Shown here one piece after another: positions 7,810 through 15,459 of a stretch of DNA of 18,102 nt (its first letter is position 1; the number at the start of each line of letters is the position of its first letter). This DNA is from Acidimicrobiaceae bacterium (GTDB lineage: Bacteria > Actinomycetota > Acidimicrobiia > Acidimicrobiales > Bog-793). Where the stretch lies: the NCBI GenBank assembly GCA_025463965.1, contig JAODBN010000333.1, positions 1-18,102 of the forward strand, written 5' to 3'. The notes under the pieces were generated by a model. The model had not been told where the DNA came from. It made no database searches and saw only the letters and a list, made by a program, of their open reading frames with translations. A program made the translations under genes and the position numbers.

Positions 7810-9171
7810 TTAGCGCAAATCGAACCGGACGACAGCCGGCAGGTCATCGATTCGCGTTGGTATCTCGATGAGAAAGCCGCGCTCGTGCGGCCTCGCCTCG
7901 ATAGGCGCACCCGAGGGATCCACCGCGGAGGTCGGGTCGACCCGATCAAGGTCCGCCTGGATCCGGACCGCGCCGTCGACATCGATAATTCCCCAGGCAA
8001 AGCGGTCGTCCCGAGTCCAACGCACCCACGGCTCGTCCGACGCCATCGCCGCGCCGGGATCGAGTGGGCGCGACCCGTGAATCGCCGAGGTCCCCGTGGC
8101 CATCCAGCGGGCGAGTTGCTCGAGGGACCGACGCTGCACCTCCGGAATCGCTCCCGCCGCTGTCGGACCCACGTTCAACAAGAGGTTGCCGCCCCGCGAC
8201 ACGATGTCCACAAGGTGTCGCACGAGCTGACGACCGCTCAGCACGTGACGGTCGTCCTCCATCTGGTTGTATCCGAAGGACAGCCCAAGCCCGCGGCAGT
8301 TCTCCCACGCCAGACCGTGCTCGTTTTCGGCGTGAGCACGGTACTCACTCGTTAGGTAGTCGGCATAGGTATCGCCCCAGCGGTCATTCACCACGCCTTC
8401 CGGGACGGCAGCGAAGTAATGGGCCAAGAGCTCGAAGAGGCCAAGCGAGTGGCCATGCTTCCCGCCGTCGGGCCACTCGATGTCGTTCCAGATCAGGTCT
8501 GGTCGGTAGCGATCTATGAGGTCGCGGACGTGGAGATAGGCGTACGCGGCATAGGCTGCGTCGGTGGGACGCACTTTACGGACGGAGCGGAAGATGTCCA
8601 GCCCGGGAATCAGATCGTGGACCGGCAGGTCGGTAATCCACCAGTCAAGCCCACCGGAGTAGTAGACGCCGAAGCGGAGTCCTGCTCGGCGCGTCGCCGC
8701 CTCCAGCTCGCCGATCAGATCCCGACGCGGGCCGCGGTGGACCGTATTGCGCGTCCCTGTGCCGGGCGCGTCCCAGAGCGCGATGCCGTCGTGGTGCTTG
8801 GTTACCGGGACGACATAGCGAGCCCCTGCGTCCGAGAACAGCTGCAACCAGCTTGCGGGGTCGAAGTCATCCGCCTTCCACGCGTCGAGGAAGTCGTCGT
8901 AGGGCGCGTCGTCGTACACCTGGCGGTGGTGCTCGCGGGCAGGACTGTCGTCGAAGCGGATCGTGTTCCAGTACCACTCCGCATACGGATTGTGACGAAA
9001 CCACCTGCTGCCATCGACCGTTCCAAGCTCTCCAGTCGGCTCCGCCCAAGCGGGAACAGAGTAGGCACCCCAGTGGATGAGTATGCCCAGCTTCGCCTCG
9101 GCGAACCAGCTCGGCCTCGGATGCGCCAGCTTCGACCAGTCGACGTCATTTGACCACGCCTCCGCTTTCAA
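7810..9171 (-). CDS. GH29 alpha-L-fucosidase, cytoplasmic
   Basis: The 453-residue protein hydrolyses alpha-L-fucosides with retention of configuration. It closely resembles the Thermotoga maritima enzyme as I remember it: FGxxIHWGxYSVPxW near the N-terminus, VTKHHDGIALW (123-133), LRFGVYYSGGLDW (165-177), the nucleophile D230 in IWNDIEWPD, PEGVVNDRWG (257-266), the probable acid/base E276 in LTSEYRAH, and a GNLLLNVGP strand. Length matches the single-domain family. I chose the TTG at 9171, seven bases after GGAGG, which gives the expected short N-terminus. Longer versions from GTG at 9246 lack a good ribosome binding site. There is no signal peptide or cell-wall anchor, so the substrate must be imported first. 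It follows the RmlC-like gene by 86 bases. Confidence 0.95.
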   Translation of the reverse strand: MKAEAWSNDVDWSKLAHPRPSWFAEAKLGILIHWGAYSVPAWAEPTGELGTVDGSRWFRHNPYAEWYWNTIRFDDSPAREHHRQVYDDAPYDDFLDAWKADDFDPASWLQLFSDAGARYVVPVTKHHDGIALWDAPGTGTRNTVHRGPRRDLIGELEAATRRAGLRFGVYYSGGLDWWITDLPVHDLIPGLDIFRSVRKVRPTDAAYAAYAYLHVRDLIDRYRPDLIWNDIEWPDGGKHGHSLGLFELLAHYFAAVPEGVVNDRWGDTYADYLTSEYRAHAENEHGLAWENCRGLGLSFGYNQMEDDRHVLSGRQLVRHLVDIVSRGGNLLLNVGPTAAGAIPEVQRRSLEQLARWMATGTSAIHGSRPLDPGAAMASDEPWVRWTRDDRFAWGIIDVDGAVRIQADLDRVDPTSAVDPSGAPIEARPHERGFLIEIPTRIDDLPAVVRFDLR

Positions 9172-9257
9172 GTCCCGCCCTCCAATCGGCGTGCGTCGCC
9201 GCACCGTTGGCGGCTTCGCGCTCGGTACCTTCGCTGATCCTCCGGTCACCGCGCCGC

Positions 9258-9842
9258 TCAGCTTCCTACGGGCACAATCTCCCGCAGACCTGGACGCTCG
9301 ACGTCGTCGGGCAGGAGCCTTGCCTCGACAAGCGGGATCGGCCACACAATGGCCAGCTGCGGATCTCCGAGACCGACGCACGTGGACGGGTCACTCGACA
9401 CACGCGCGTCCTCGAGGTAGGTGTAGTCGACATCGTCGGTCAATGTCTGGTACGAGTTGCCACATCCCTTGGGCACGTAGATCGCATTTCCCGGGTCGAG
9501 CTGGATCATCTCAACGGTGCCGAACGTCTCGCCCACCCTCAGGTCGACGATCGCCGCGAACGCCTCACCGCGGGTCAAACTGATGTATTTATTCACAGTA
9601 TCAGCGTGAATTCCGCGAGTGAAGCCACGGTGCTGAATCGACGACACCATGTTCCCGACCGGGTCGAAGTCCTCGGGAAATCCGAGCGGAACCAGTTTGC
9701 TGACCTGAAAGCTCTCCTTCATCCAGCCCCTGGGGTCTTGCATGACCACAAGCCGAATAACCAGCATTCCAGGGATCTTCGTGGTCGACACGTCCAAAGT
9801 GTCATTCTCGAAGAGCTTCTTATCGAAATTTGAGTATGGCAT
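9258..9842 (-). CDS. RmlC-like (dTDP-4-dehydrorhamnose 3,5-epimerase family) cupin
   Basis: The 194-residue cupin carries the RmlC pattern: DPRGWMKESF (36-45), the RGFTRGIHA strand with the base-candidate H79, K85, DLR at 100-102 and YVPKGCG at about 122-128. RmlC inverts C3 and C5 of a 4-keto-deoxysugar nucleotide. In the canonical enzyme the last strand ends in an AHGF-type motif; here it reads GNSYQTL, a variant I also associate with actinobacterial homologues of unclear role. No RmlA, B or D is nearby, so a catabolic epimerisation of a keto-sugar is possible. The ATG start has AGGA about eight bases upstream. It lies 69 bases after the second AKR, in a gap containing a 10-base direct repeat. 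Confidence 0.85.
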   Translation of the reverse strand: MPYSNFDKKLFENDTLDVSTTKIPGMLVIRLVVMQDPRGWMKESFQVSKLVPLGFPEDFDPVGNMVSSIQHRGFTRGIHADTVNKYISLTRGEAFAAIVDLRVGETFGTVEMIQLDPGNAIYVPKGCGNSYQTLTDDVDYTYLEDARVSSDPSTCVGLGDPQLAIVWPIPLVEARLLPDDVERPGLREIVPVGS

Positions 9843-9864
9843 ATGGGCTTCCTGTCTCTTGGTC

Positions 9865-9892
9865 CGACGTCAATGAAACCTGCGAGGTCAAT
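9865..9892 (-). repeat. Direct repeat CGASGTCAAT, 18-base period
   Basis: CGACGTCAAT (9865-9874) and CGAGGTCAAT (9883-9892) differ at one base and are in tandem orientation, 18 bases start to start, within the gap before the RmlC-like gene. On the minus strand they read ATTGAC(G/C)TCG and include TTGAC, a -35-like string. They could be a paired activator site or chance. Confidence 0.3.
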
Positions 9893-9911
9893 AGTCGCGT
9901 CACCGCGGCGC

Positions 9912-10883
9912 TCAGTACGTCGGCGGAGCCGGCGGCGGGACGATCTCGTCGATGGCAGCGAGCTCTTCCGCTGTCGGCCGCCAGGAGGCCGCCTCCACGT
10001 TCGACCGAACTTGCTCGGGACGGCTCGCCCCGGCGATCACCGTACCTACGACCGGTCGCCCGATCAGTCCCCCATAGGCGATCTCAATAAGGCTCCGACC
10101 GTGGTCGGCTCCCCACTGAATGAGCCGCTCCACCTGGTCGACTCGCTGTTCGGTCACCGATTGCGGCGAATCGGCGATCTTCGTTCCGCTCGGCAGAGGC
10201 TCGCCCCGGCGCACCTTACCGGTCAGCAGTCCCTGGGCTAACGGCATGTAGGGGATCATCCCCACCCCATAATGCTCCGCGGCAGGATACACCAGGGCCT
10301 CCCACTCGCGATCGAGGAGGGACCATCTGTTCTGTGCCGAGATAAACCGAGGGAGCCCGTTCTCACGCGCGACATGATCGGCCTCGGCCAGTTGCCAGCC
10401 GTTCAGGTTCGAATGGCCTATATAGCGGACCTTTCCCTCGAGGACGAGCTCATGCAGCGCCGACAACGTCTCGACCATCGGCGTCACCGGATCTGGAGCG
10501 TGGAGCTGATAGAGGTCGATGTAGTCGGTACGCAGGCGTCGGAGCGAAGCCTCGACCGCACGCCGAATGTACGCGCGCCCCCCTTTTGCACCGGCCACGG
10601 CGCCATATCCCATGTCCCGGTTCATATAGCCGAACTTCGTCGCAAGCACGACCTGATCGCGCCGACCGTTCAGGACCTCGCCGAGCACGATCTCAGAACC
10701 ACCTATGTTCCCTTGGAGGTTGCCGTAGATGTCCGCCGTGTCGAGGAACGTGATCCCGACGTCGATCGCCGCGTCGACGACGGGCCTGACTTGGCTCACA
10801 TCCATGCGACCGCCGAAGTTATTGCAACCTAGCCCCACGATCGACACCTGCAGGCCAGACGTTCCAAGCGAACGGTATTCCAT
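9912..10883 (-). CDS. Aldo/keto reductase (second copy)
   Basis: The 323-residue AKR has the tetrad D48 and Y53 (FLDTADIYG), K83 (LATKFGY) and H128 (YQLHAPD), plus GHSNLNGWQ and the late TVIAGASRPEQVRSN cofactor loop. It is a paralogue of the AKR at 1914-2975, with a similar N-terminus (MEYRSLGTSGLQVS), but it has a shorter C-terminus and an insertion rich in Gly after K83. I chose the ATG at 10883, two bases after the stop of the upstream zinc dehydrogenase and with GGAG nine bases away. A TTG at 10889 would overlap that stop but is too near the ribosome binding site. The tight spacing implies translational coupling with the dehydrogenase. The substrate is probably a sugar carbonyl or an aldose at C1. 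Confidence 0.88.
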   Translation of the reverse strand: MEYRSLGTSGLQVSIVGLGCNNFGGRMDVSQVRPVVDAAIDVGITFLDTADIYGNLQGNIGGSEIVLGEVLNGRRDQVVLATKFGYMNRDMGYGAVAGAKGGRAYIRRAVEASLRRLRTDYIDLYQLHAPDPVTPMVETLSALHELVLEGKVRYIGHSNLNGWQLAEADHVARENGLPRFISAQNRWSLLDREWEALVYPAAEHYGVGMIPYMPLAQGLLTGKVRRGEPLPSGTKIADSPQSVTEQRVDQVERLIQWGADHGRSLIEIAYGGLIGRPVVGTVIAGASRPEQVRSNVEAASWRPTAEELAAIDEIVPPPAPPTY

Positions 10884-10885
10884 CT

Positions 10886-11926
10886 TCAATGCTCCAATAC
10901 GTCCGTTAACGATGCGGGCCCGTCAGGACACAGAACGACCTTGCCGCAGTTCCCTGTCTCTTGAAGCGTCATTGCCATCCCGGCATCCTCCAGCGTGAAC
11001 AGGTGGGTCACCATCTCCGTCAGGGCACTCTCGGATCCGCGGATCGTCTCCCACATCACGCGGCCGTCACGTTCGTGGTTCCAGTGCCAGCAACCGTCGA
11101 CCTCGATACCCAGAGGGACCAGCGGTGGCAACTCCACAGGCACGTCCCAGGCGAGTAGGGCCATTCGACCGAGGGGCCGCAGCAAAGCCGCGAGGCGTCC
11201 GGCGGCGTCGCGAACACCACTGGTCTCGATCGCACAATCGGCTCCTCGCCCCCCGGTGAGGAGCCGTACCTCCTCATCGACGTCGGTGGAGCGCGGGTCG
11301 AGGACCTCCCCGGCACCGAGCCGCCGCGCGAGATCGGCACGATATGGAGTCGGTTCAAGTGCGATCACCCGGAGCGAGCGCGCCACGGCATTCACGACAG
11401 CTCCGAGTCCGACAGGACCACAGCCGGAGACCAGGAGCGTGTCGCCGGCACGCGCACGCATGCGTCCGAGAGCATTCAAGCTTGGACCAAGCCCGCAACA
11501 GGCCAGGGAAGCATGGAGCATGCTCACGTCCGGCGGGATCCGGAACAGCAACCGGTCCGGCTTGACGATGTACTCGGCATACGTTGCGAGTCCGAAGTCC
11601 GAGGCCGTCTCGGCAAGCACGTGCCGCTGGTTGGCGCAGTAGATATGCTCCCCCGCAACGCACATTCCACAGACACCGCAAGCGTTCCCCGGCATCACCA
11701 CGACACGGTCGCCCTCACGAACTCGCTCCGACCCGGCCGCGTCCACGACCACACCGGCCGCCTCATGGCCGAGGACCTCCTGCGCCTTGCCGGCCCGCAG
11801 CTCCTTGAACTCAGTGCACATCGGTGCGATCAAGATCTGCACTTTCACCACATCCCGGGCAGCCCGTGGCTCGGGCCGTTGGACCGTCTCCAGTACGCCG
11901 CTGTCGTTGATCACGCACGCCTTCAT
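10886..11926 (-). CDS. Zinc-dependent alcohol/polyol dehydrogenase (MDR)
   Basis: The 346-residue medium-chain dehydrogenase has both zinc sites: catalytic C37 and H54-E55 (VLGHEAAG), and structural C83, C86, C89 and C97. The Rossmann motif GCGPVGLG is at about 168-175, and ALEPTP at the end of beta-2 carries an acidic residue, which suggests NAD. Relatives include sorbitol, threonine and other secondary-alcohol dehydrogenases. Here a sugar, polyol or aldonate hydroxyl is the probable target. The ATG at 11926 has only a weak AGGG. It is the first gene of the eight-gene minus-strand set and is transcribed divergently from the AKR/Gfo pair across a 281-base gap. It contrasts with the zinc-less MDR at the left edge. 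Confidence 0.9.
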   Translation of the reverse strand: MKACVINDSGVLETVQRPEPRAARDVVKVQILIAPMCTEFKELRAGKAQEVLGHEAAGVVVDAAGSERVREGDRVVVMPGNACGVCGMCVAGEHIYCANQRHVLAETASDFGLATYAEYIVKPDRLLFRIPPDVSMLHASLACCGLGPSLNALGRMRARAGDTLLVSGCGPVGLGAVVNAVARSLRVIALEPTPYRADLARRLGAGEVLDPRSTDVDEEVRLLTGGRGADCAIETSGVRDAAGRLAALLRPLGRMALLAWDVPVELPPLVPLGIEVDGCWHWNHERDGRVMWETIRGSESALTEMVTHLFTLEDAGMAMTLQETGNCGKVVLCPDGPASLTDVLEH

Positions 11927-12011
11927 AGACCCTGAATTCCGGCCTCGGCGCAGCGGTCACCCGGGCGCCTCCGCGACCGATATTCACCACCTCCCAAGGC
12001 TTCCCTTTCCC

Positions 12012-12025
12012 TACGCATCCTAGTG
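12012..12025 (-). promoter_or_regulatory. Shared TACRYATCCTAGTG element upstream of the zinc dehydrogenase
   Basis: Partner of the element at 6852-6865 (12 of 14 identical). It lies about 86 bases upstream of the dehydrogenase start. On the minus strand it includes TAGGAT, a -10-like hexamer, so it may mark the operon promoter. Confidence 0.3.
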
Positions 12026-12139
12026 GCACCTACCGGCTCACAGCCTGCTAACTCACGATCTTTATATAAGTCTTCGCAGGTTAACTTAGTTCGTAATGCA
12101 TATCTTGCAATAAGCAACCGCAACCTTGTAAGAAACAGC

Positions 12140-12149
12140 TCCGATCGGA
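12140..12149. promoter_or_regulatory. Palindrome TCCGATCGGA, possible operator
   Basis: A perfect 10-base dyad placed 59 bases before the AKR start, near an inverted repeat TTGCAATAAGCAA at 12105-12117. Such dyads suit a dimeric regulator, but none is known to bind here. Confidence 0.25.
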
Positions 12150-12207
12150 ACGAGCCCTCATTTACCTTGTGTCTGGAGCTATCCTGCAAGGGGTGAAAGG
12201 AGGTGGC

Positions 12208-13038
12208 ATGCCGACAATACCGGACCTTCAGATGAATGACGGAGTCCGTATCCCGCAAATTGGCCTCGGAATTAGGCTCATAGACCCGATCGATGTTCCG
12301 GAAGCGCTGTCGAAGGCGGTAGCACTTGGCTACCGGCTCGTCGATACGGCCCAGTCGTACAGAAACGAACAGGGCGTCGGTAGCGCCATCTCGAGCGGAC
12401 TCCTCGATCGCTCGCGTCTTTTCGTGACCTCGAAGATCGCAAGCGCGAACCAGGGTCGCAGCCGAACGCTCTCGTCGTTCGATGAGAGCCTGACGCGGCT
12501 TGGGCTCGAGGTCCTTGACCTGTGCCTCATACATTGGCCTCAGCCGATGTATGACCAATACGTCGACACCTGGGGAACCCTCATCGAGCTCCGGGACGCC
12601 GGTCGCGTCCGTACAATCGGTGTGTCGAACTTCACCCGGCGCCACCTCGAGCGCCTCATGGACGAGACGGGCGTCGTGCCCGCCGTAAATCAGATCGAGC
12701 TGCATCCTCAGCACCCCCAAAGCGACCTGCGGGACTTCCACCGACGGCACGGGATCTTGTCGGAAGCGTGGGCACCGCTCGGACAAGGAGGCGATCTGCT
12801 GAGCCATCCGATCGTACGCGAGCTTGCCGCGAAGAAGCACCGGACGCCGGCTCAAGTGGTCATTCGTTGGCACGTTGAGCTCGGCAACGTCGTGGTCCCA
12901 AAGACGTCCCACGCACACCGGATGCTGGAGAACATCGACGTCGAGGATTTCACGCTCGATCCCAAGGAGATGGATCTCATATCCTCGATGCCAGCAACTC
13001 GGTTGGGTCCCGATCCCGAGACGATGTCCGATCGCTGA
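12208..13038 (+). CDS. Aldo/keto reductase, 2,5-diketo-D-gluconate reductase type
   Basis: The 276-residue AKR is of the AKR5-like branch, distinct from the other two here. The tetrad is D46 and Y51 (RLVDTAQSYRNE), K76 (FVTSKI) and H109 (LIHWPQP). GVSNF, VNQIELHP and the late VPKTSH-N4-ENIDVEDF segment are typical. Members reduce aldehydes, keto-sugars or 2,5-diketogluconate with NADPH. The ATG at 12208 follows a very strong AAAGGAGGTG. The upstream frame would add 13 residues from an alternative start. It begins the plus-strand pair with the Gfo/Idh oxidoreductase, 78 bases away, and so probably works on a related carbonyl. Confidence 0.92.
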   Translation: MPTIPDLQMNDGVRIPQIGLGIRLIDPIDVPEALSKAVALGYRLVDTAQSYRNEQGVGSAISSGLLDRSRLFVTSKIASANQGRSRTLSSFDESLTRLGLEVLDLCLIHWPQPMYDQYVDTWGTLIELRDAGRVRTIGVSNFTRRHLERLMDETGVVPAVNQIELHPQHPQSDLRDFHRRHGILSEAWAPLGQGGDLLSHPIVRELAAKKHRTPAQVVIRWHVELGNVVVPKTSHAHRMLENIDVEDFTLDPKEMDLISSMPATRLGPDPETMSDR

Positions 13039-13116
13039 CCCGATCCGGCTCCAGTCCGGGTGCGCCCGGACGGAGCGCCGTACGTCATCGTCGCACTTAC
13101 AACTTGGAGGAATGCC

Positions 13117-14091
13117 ATGCGAATGGGAATAATTGGAGCTGCTGGAATAACGGGACGGTCCTTGATCGAGCCCGCGCGCTCGGTCGACGAGGTCGAGATC
13201 TGTGCGATCGCGGCACGCAACCCGGCTCGCGCAGAAACCTTTGCCAAGGAGCACGCGATCCCCGTCGTGTATTCCACGTATCAGGCGCTCTTGGAGGATA
13301 CATCGCTCGATGCGATCTACGTCCCGCTTGCGAATTCGCTCCACGCGAAGTGGACGATCGCCGCGCTCGACGCCGGTCACCACGTCTTGTGCGAGAAGCC
13401 CCTCGCCTCGAACGCAATCCAGGCCGCTGCCATGGTCGACGCGGCGGAGCGGAACCACCGATTTCTCATTGAAGCCTTCCATTGGCGCTACCACCCAGTC
13501 GCCAATCGCATGATCGAGCTGAGCAAGCTGATCGGCCCGCTCGAGCGCGTCGAGGCTCGGTTTGCCGTCTCGATTCCGTCTGACAACATCCGCTTCGACC
13601 TCGAGCTTGGTGGAGGCTCCTTCATGGATCTTGGCTCCTACTGCATGCACATGGTCCGTACAGTGGTAGGAACTGAGCCGGAAGTCACTCGTGCCGTCGC
13701 GGTCGAGGGCCCCCGGGGAGTTGACGTCTCGATGGAGGCCGACCTGTCCTTTGAGGGCATAGCCGATGCGTTTGTGAGCTCGTCCATGGTCGCTGAGAGG
13801 ACCGTGTGGCCGGATTCGATGGTGTTCCGGGCGTGGGGGCAAGCCGGCGAGCTCGAGGTGCTCAACCCGATGGCGCCGCAGTTCGCGCACCGGATCCGAG
13901 CGAAGCTCGAGGACGGTTCGACGGTCGACGAAGTCCTCGAGGCCAGGACCAGCTACGAGTATCAACTTCGCGCCTTCTGCAAGGTCGTCGCCGGCGAGGA
14001 GCCGCCGATCACGGGTGGCGCCGATGCGGTTGCGAACATGCGCGCGATCGATGCGGTCTACGAATTGTCGGGTCTCGGCGCGCGGCCCTGA
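13117..14091 (+). CDS. Gfo/Idh/MocA family sugar oxidoreductase
   Basis: The 324-residue NAD(P)-dependent oxidoreductase has an N-terminal Rossmann fold (MGIIGAAGI, 3-11), the family CEKPLASN with catalytic-site K94, and the C-terminal GGGSFMDLGSYCMH with D171, Y175 and H178. This pattern resembles the D-xylose dehydrogenase/dihydrodiol dehydrogenase subgroup, which oxidises pyranoses at C1. Other members oxidise glycosides at C3. The ATG at 13117 is seven bases after GGAGG; an ATG two codons later is an alternative. It follows the AKR in one plus-strand unit and is ended by a strong stem-loop eight bases after its stop. The exact substrate cannot be read from sequence. Confidence 0.92.
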   Translation: MRMGIIGAAGITGRSLIEPARSVDEVEICAIAARNPARAETFAKEHAIPVVYSTYQALLEDTSLDAIYVPLANSLHAKWTIAALDAGHHVLCEKPLASNAIQAAAMVDAAERNHRFLIEAFHWRYHPVANRMIELSKLIGPLERVEARFAVSIPSDNIRFDLELGGGSFMDLGSYCMHMVRTVVGTEPEVTRAVAVEGPRGVDVSMEADLSFEGIADAFVSSSMVAERTVWPDSMVFRAWGQAGELEVLNPMAPQFAHRIRAKLEDGSTVDEVLEARTSYEYQLRAFCKVVAGEEPPITGGADAVANMRAIDAVYELSGLGARP

Positions 14092-14098
14092 TCCCGGA

Positions 14099-14135
14099 GC
14101 CCCCGGACGAGGAAGCCAAGTCCTCGTCCGGGGGC
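14099..14135 (+). terminator. Stem-loop terminator after the Gfo/Idh gene
   Basis: A perfect 15-base-pair GC-rich stem, GCCCCCGGACGAGGA (14099-14113) paired with 14121-14135, and a seven-base loop, starting eight bases after the stop codon. There is no obvious U-tract, as is common for actinobacterial terminators. Confidence 0.8.
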
Positions 14136-14230
14136 CGCGACGAGGGAAGCGGCCCTCGAGACCTCGGGGACTGGTCAGGCACTATCGCCCCGGCGGTGGC
14201 CCGGGCGGCCCGTGTCGGAGCGATGCTGTC

Positions 14231-14248
14231 GCACATCACGTGATGCGC
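14231..14248. repeat. Near-perfect 18-base palindrome
   Basis: The core CATCACGTGATG (14234-14245) is a perfect 12-base dyad. It extends to 18 bases with one mismatched pair (GC-A-core-C-GC). It has no loop, so it looks more like a dimer-binding site than a hairpin terminator. It sits in the convergent gap between the Gfo/Idh and permease genes, where no promoter is expected. Confidence 0.4.
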
Positions 14249-14319
14249 TAGGGCAGTCCGGTCCCGTGCGGCAATCACGGCAGCGCCACGCTGCGACCTT
14301 CCACGACGGATCGGCGACT

Positions 14320-15402
14320 TCACCGCGGCTGGCGGACCGATCGGAACATCTTCCACAACGGGGAATGGCGGAAGTTTCGAAGCCCGGTGTCGAGACCGAC
14401 TGCTATCACGAGCAGGGCCCCCAGCGATATATCCTGCCAGAACAGGTTGATGCCGAGCAGGTCCAGGGCGTTGTTGATCGTAGCGATCAGCATTGCTCCA
14501 AGGAAAGCTCCGAACACGGTTCCTTGGCCGCCCAAGAGTGACGTTCCTCCGACTACACAGGCAACGATGACCTGGAACAGGAGATCGTTGTCGAGGGTCG
14601 ATTCAGGATTCCCGATCCGGGATGCGTAGACGATTCCAGCCCAGCCGGCGGCAGTTCCGCACAGCACGAAGCAGAGCGTCATCGTGCGTCGGACATTGAC
14701 GCCATTTAGGAAGGCCCCGTTCGAATTGCTCCCTACTGCGATCGCATTCCGACCGAGGATCGTATAGCGCTGAATGGCAACGAACACGATCAGGACGAAG
14801 AAGACCATCGGCATCGCCCACGGCACTCCGCCGATACGCCCACTTCCAACCGTCGCGTAACTCGAGGGCAGGTTCACGACGGGGAGGCCGTTCGTGAGCA
14901 GGTTCGCCACCCCCTCGGTGACGTAGAGCATCCCAATCGTGGCGATCAGGCTCGTGATCCCCACTCCCAATACGAGGAAGCTCGTGACGAGTCCACAGAA
15001 GGCGCCGGTGAGTGTGGCGAGAACGAACGCGAGCCAGAGTGCCATGTGCTGTGCCAGCAGGCCGGAGACGATACCGGTGAGCACGACAACGCCGCTCACC
15101 GACACATCGATCGCTCCGGCCACCATCACCAGCGACTCGGCGCACACGATTACCGCAACGACAGCAATCTCAACGAAGATGTTCTCTATATTTCCGACCG
15201 TATAGAACTTGCCGGTAATAACCTGGACGACACCACCAATAATGAACAGCGCCGCCGCGTTTATTAGCGGCCGCTGCACCTCGCGCTTCTGCAGCCGGAG
15301 CCACACCAGCGAGCGAGCAGGGGTCACGGATTCACTCGCGGCGAGGGGCGCCTCGACTGCATCTTCAATCGGCAAGCGCCTGGGCTCTTCGCTCGTTCTC
15401 AT
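14320..15402 (-). CDS. CUT2 ABC sugar transporter permease
   Basis: The 360-residue integral membrane protein belongs to the BPD_transp_2 (RbsC-like) family. After a charged cytoplasmic N-terminus of about 45 residues it has roughly eight to ten hydrophobic segments (for example INAALFIIGGVVQVI near the start and FGAFLGAMLIATINNALDLLG late). The family EAA-like cytoplasmic loop appears as NAIAVGSNSNGAFLNGVNVRRT, and ACVVGGTSLLGGQGTVFGA is typical of RbsC. The ATG at 15402 is chosen; a TTG at 15429 also fits, and neither has a clear ribosome binding site. It is the last gene of the binding-protein/ATPase/permease unit, 57 bases after the ATPase. A homodimer is expected. Confidence 0.92.
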   Translation of the reverse strand: MRTSEEPRRLPIEDAVEAPLAASESVTPARSLVWLRLQKREVQRPLINAAALFIIGGVVQVITGKFYTVGNIENIFVEIAVVAVIVCAESLVMVAGAIDVSVSGVVVLTGIVSGLLAQHMALWLAFVLATLTGAFCGLVTSFLVLGVGITSLIATIGMLYVTEGVANLLTNGLPVVNLPSSYATVGSGRIGGVPWAMPMVFFVLIVFVAIQRYTILGRNAIAVGSNSNGAFLNGVNVRRTMTLCFVLCGTAAGWAGIVYASRIGNPESTLDNDLLFQVIVACVVGGTSLLGGQGTVFGAFLGAMLIATINNALDLLGINLFWQDISLGALLVIAVGLDTGLRNFRHSPLWKMFRSVRQPR

Positions 15403-15459
15403 AGGGCCGATTTGGCGACCAGGGGGCAATTCGACGCCCGCGTGGTCGACAAACGCTGA

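Larger units (their letters stand above)
11927..12207. promoter_or_regulatory. Divergent promoter region
   Basis: This gap separates the minus-strand dehydrogenase operon from the plus-strand AKR/Gfo pair and has a clearly AT-richer centre at 12050-12135. Visible elements are the shared CATCCTAGTG-type element (12012-12025), the inverted repeat TTGC-N5-GCAA (12105-12117), the palindrome TCCGATCGGA (12140-12149), a possible plus-strand -10, TATCCT (12180-12185), and AAAGGAGGTG just before the AKR start. No coding region is supported. Confidence 0.55.

Noticed and set aside
11923..13965. 680-codon minus-strand frame over the AKR and Gfo/Idh genes.
   Set aside because: It is antisense to two well-supported genes with strong ribosome binding sites, and its product has no recognisable fold.
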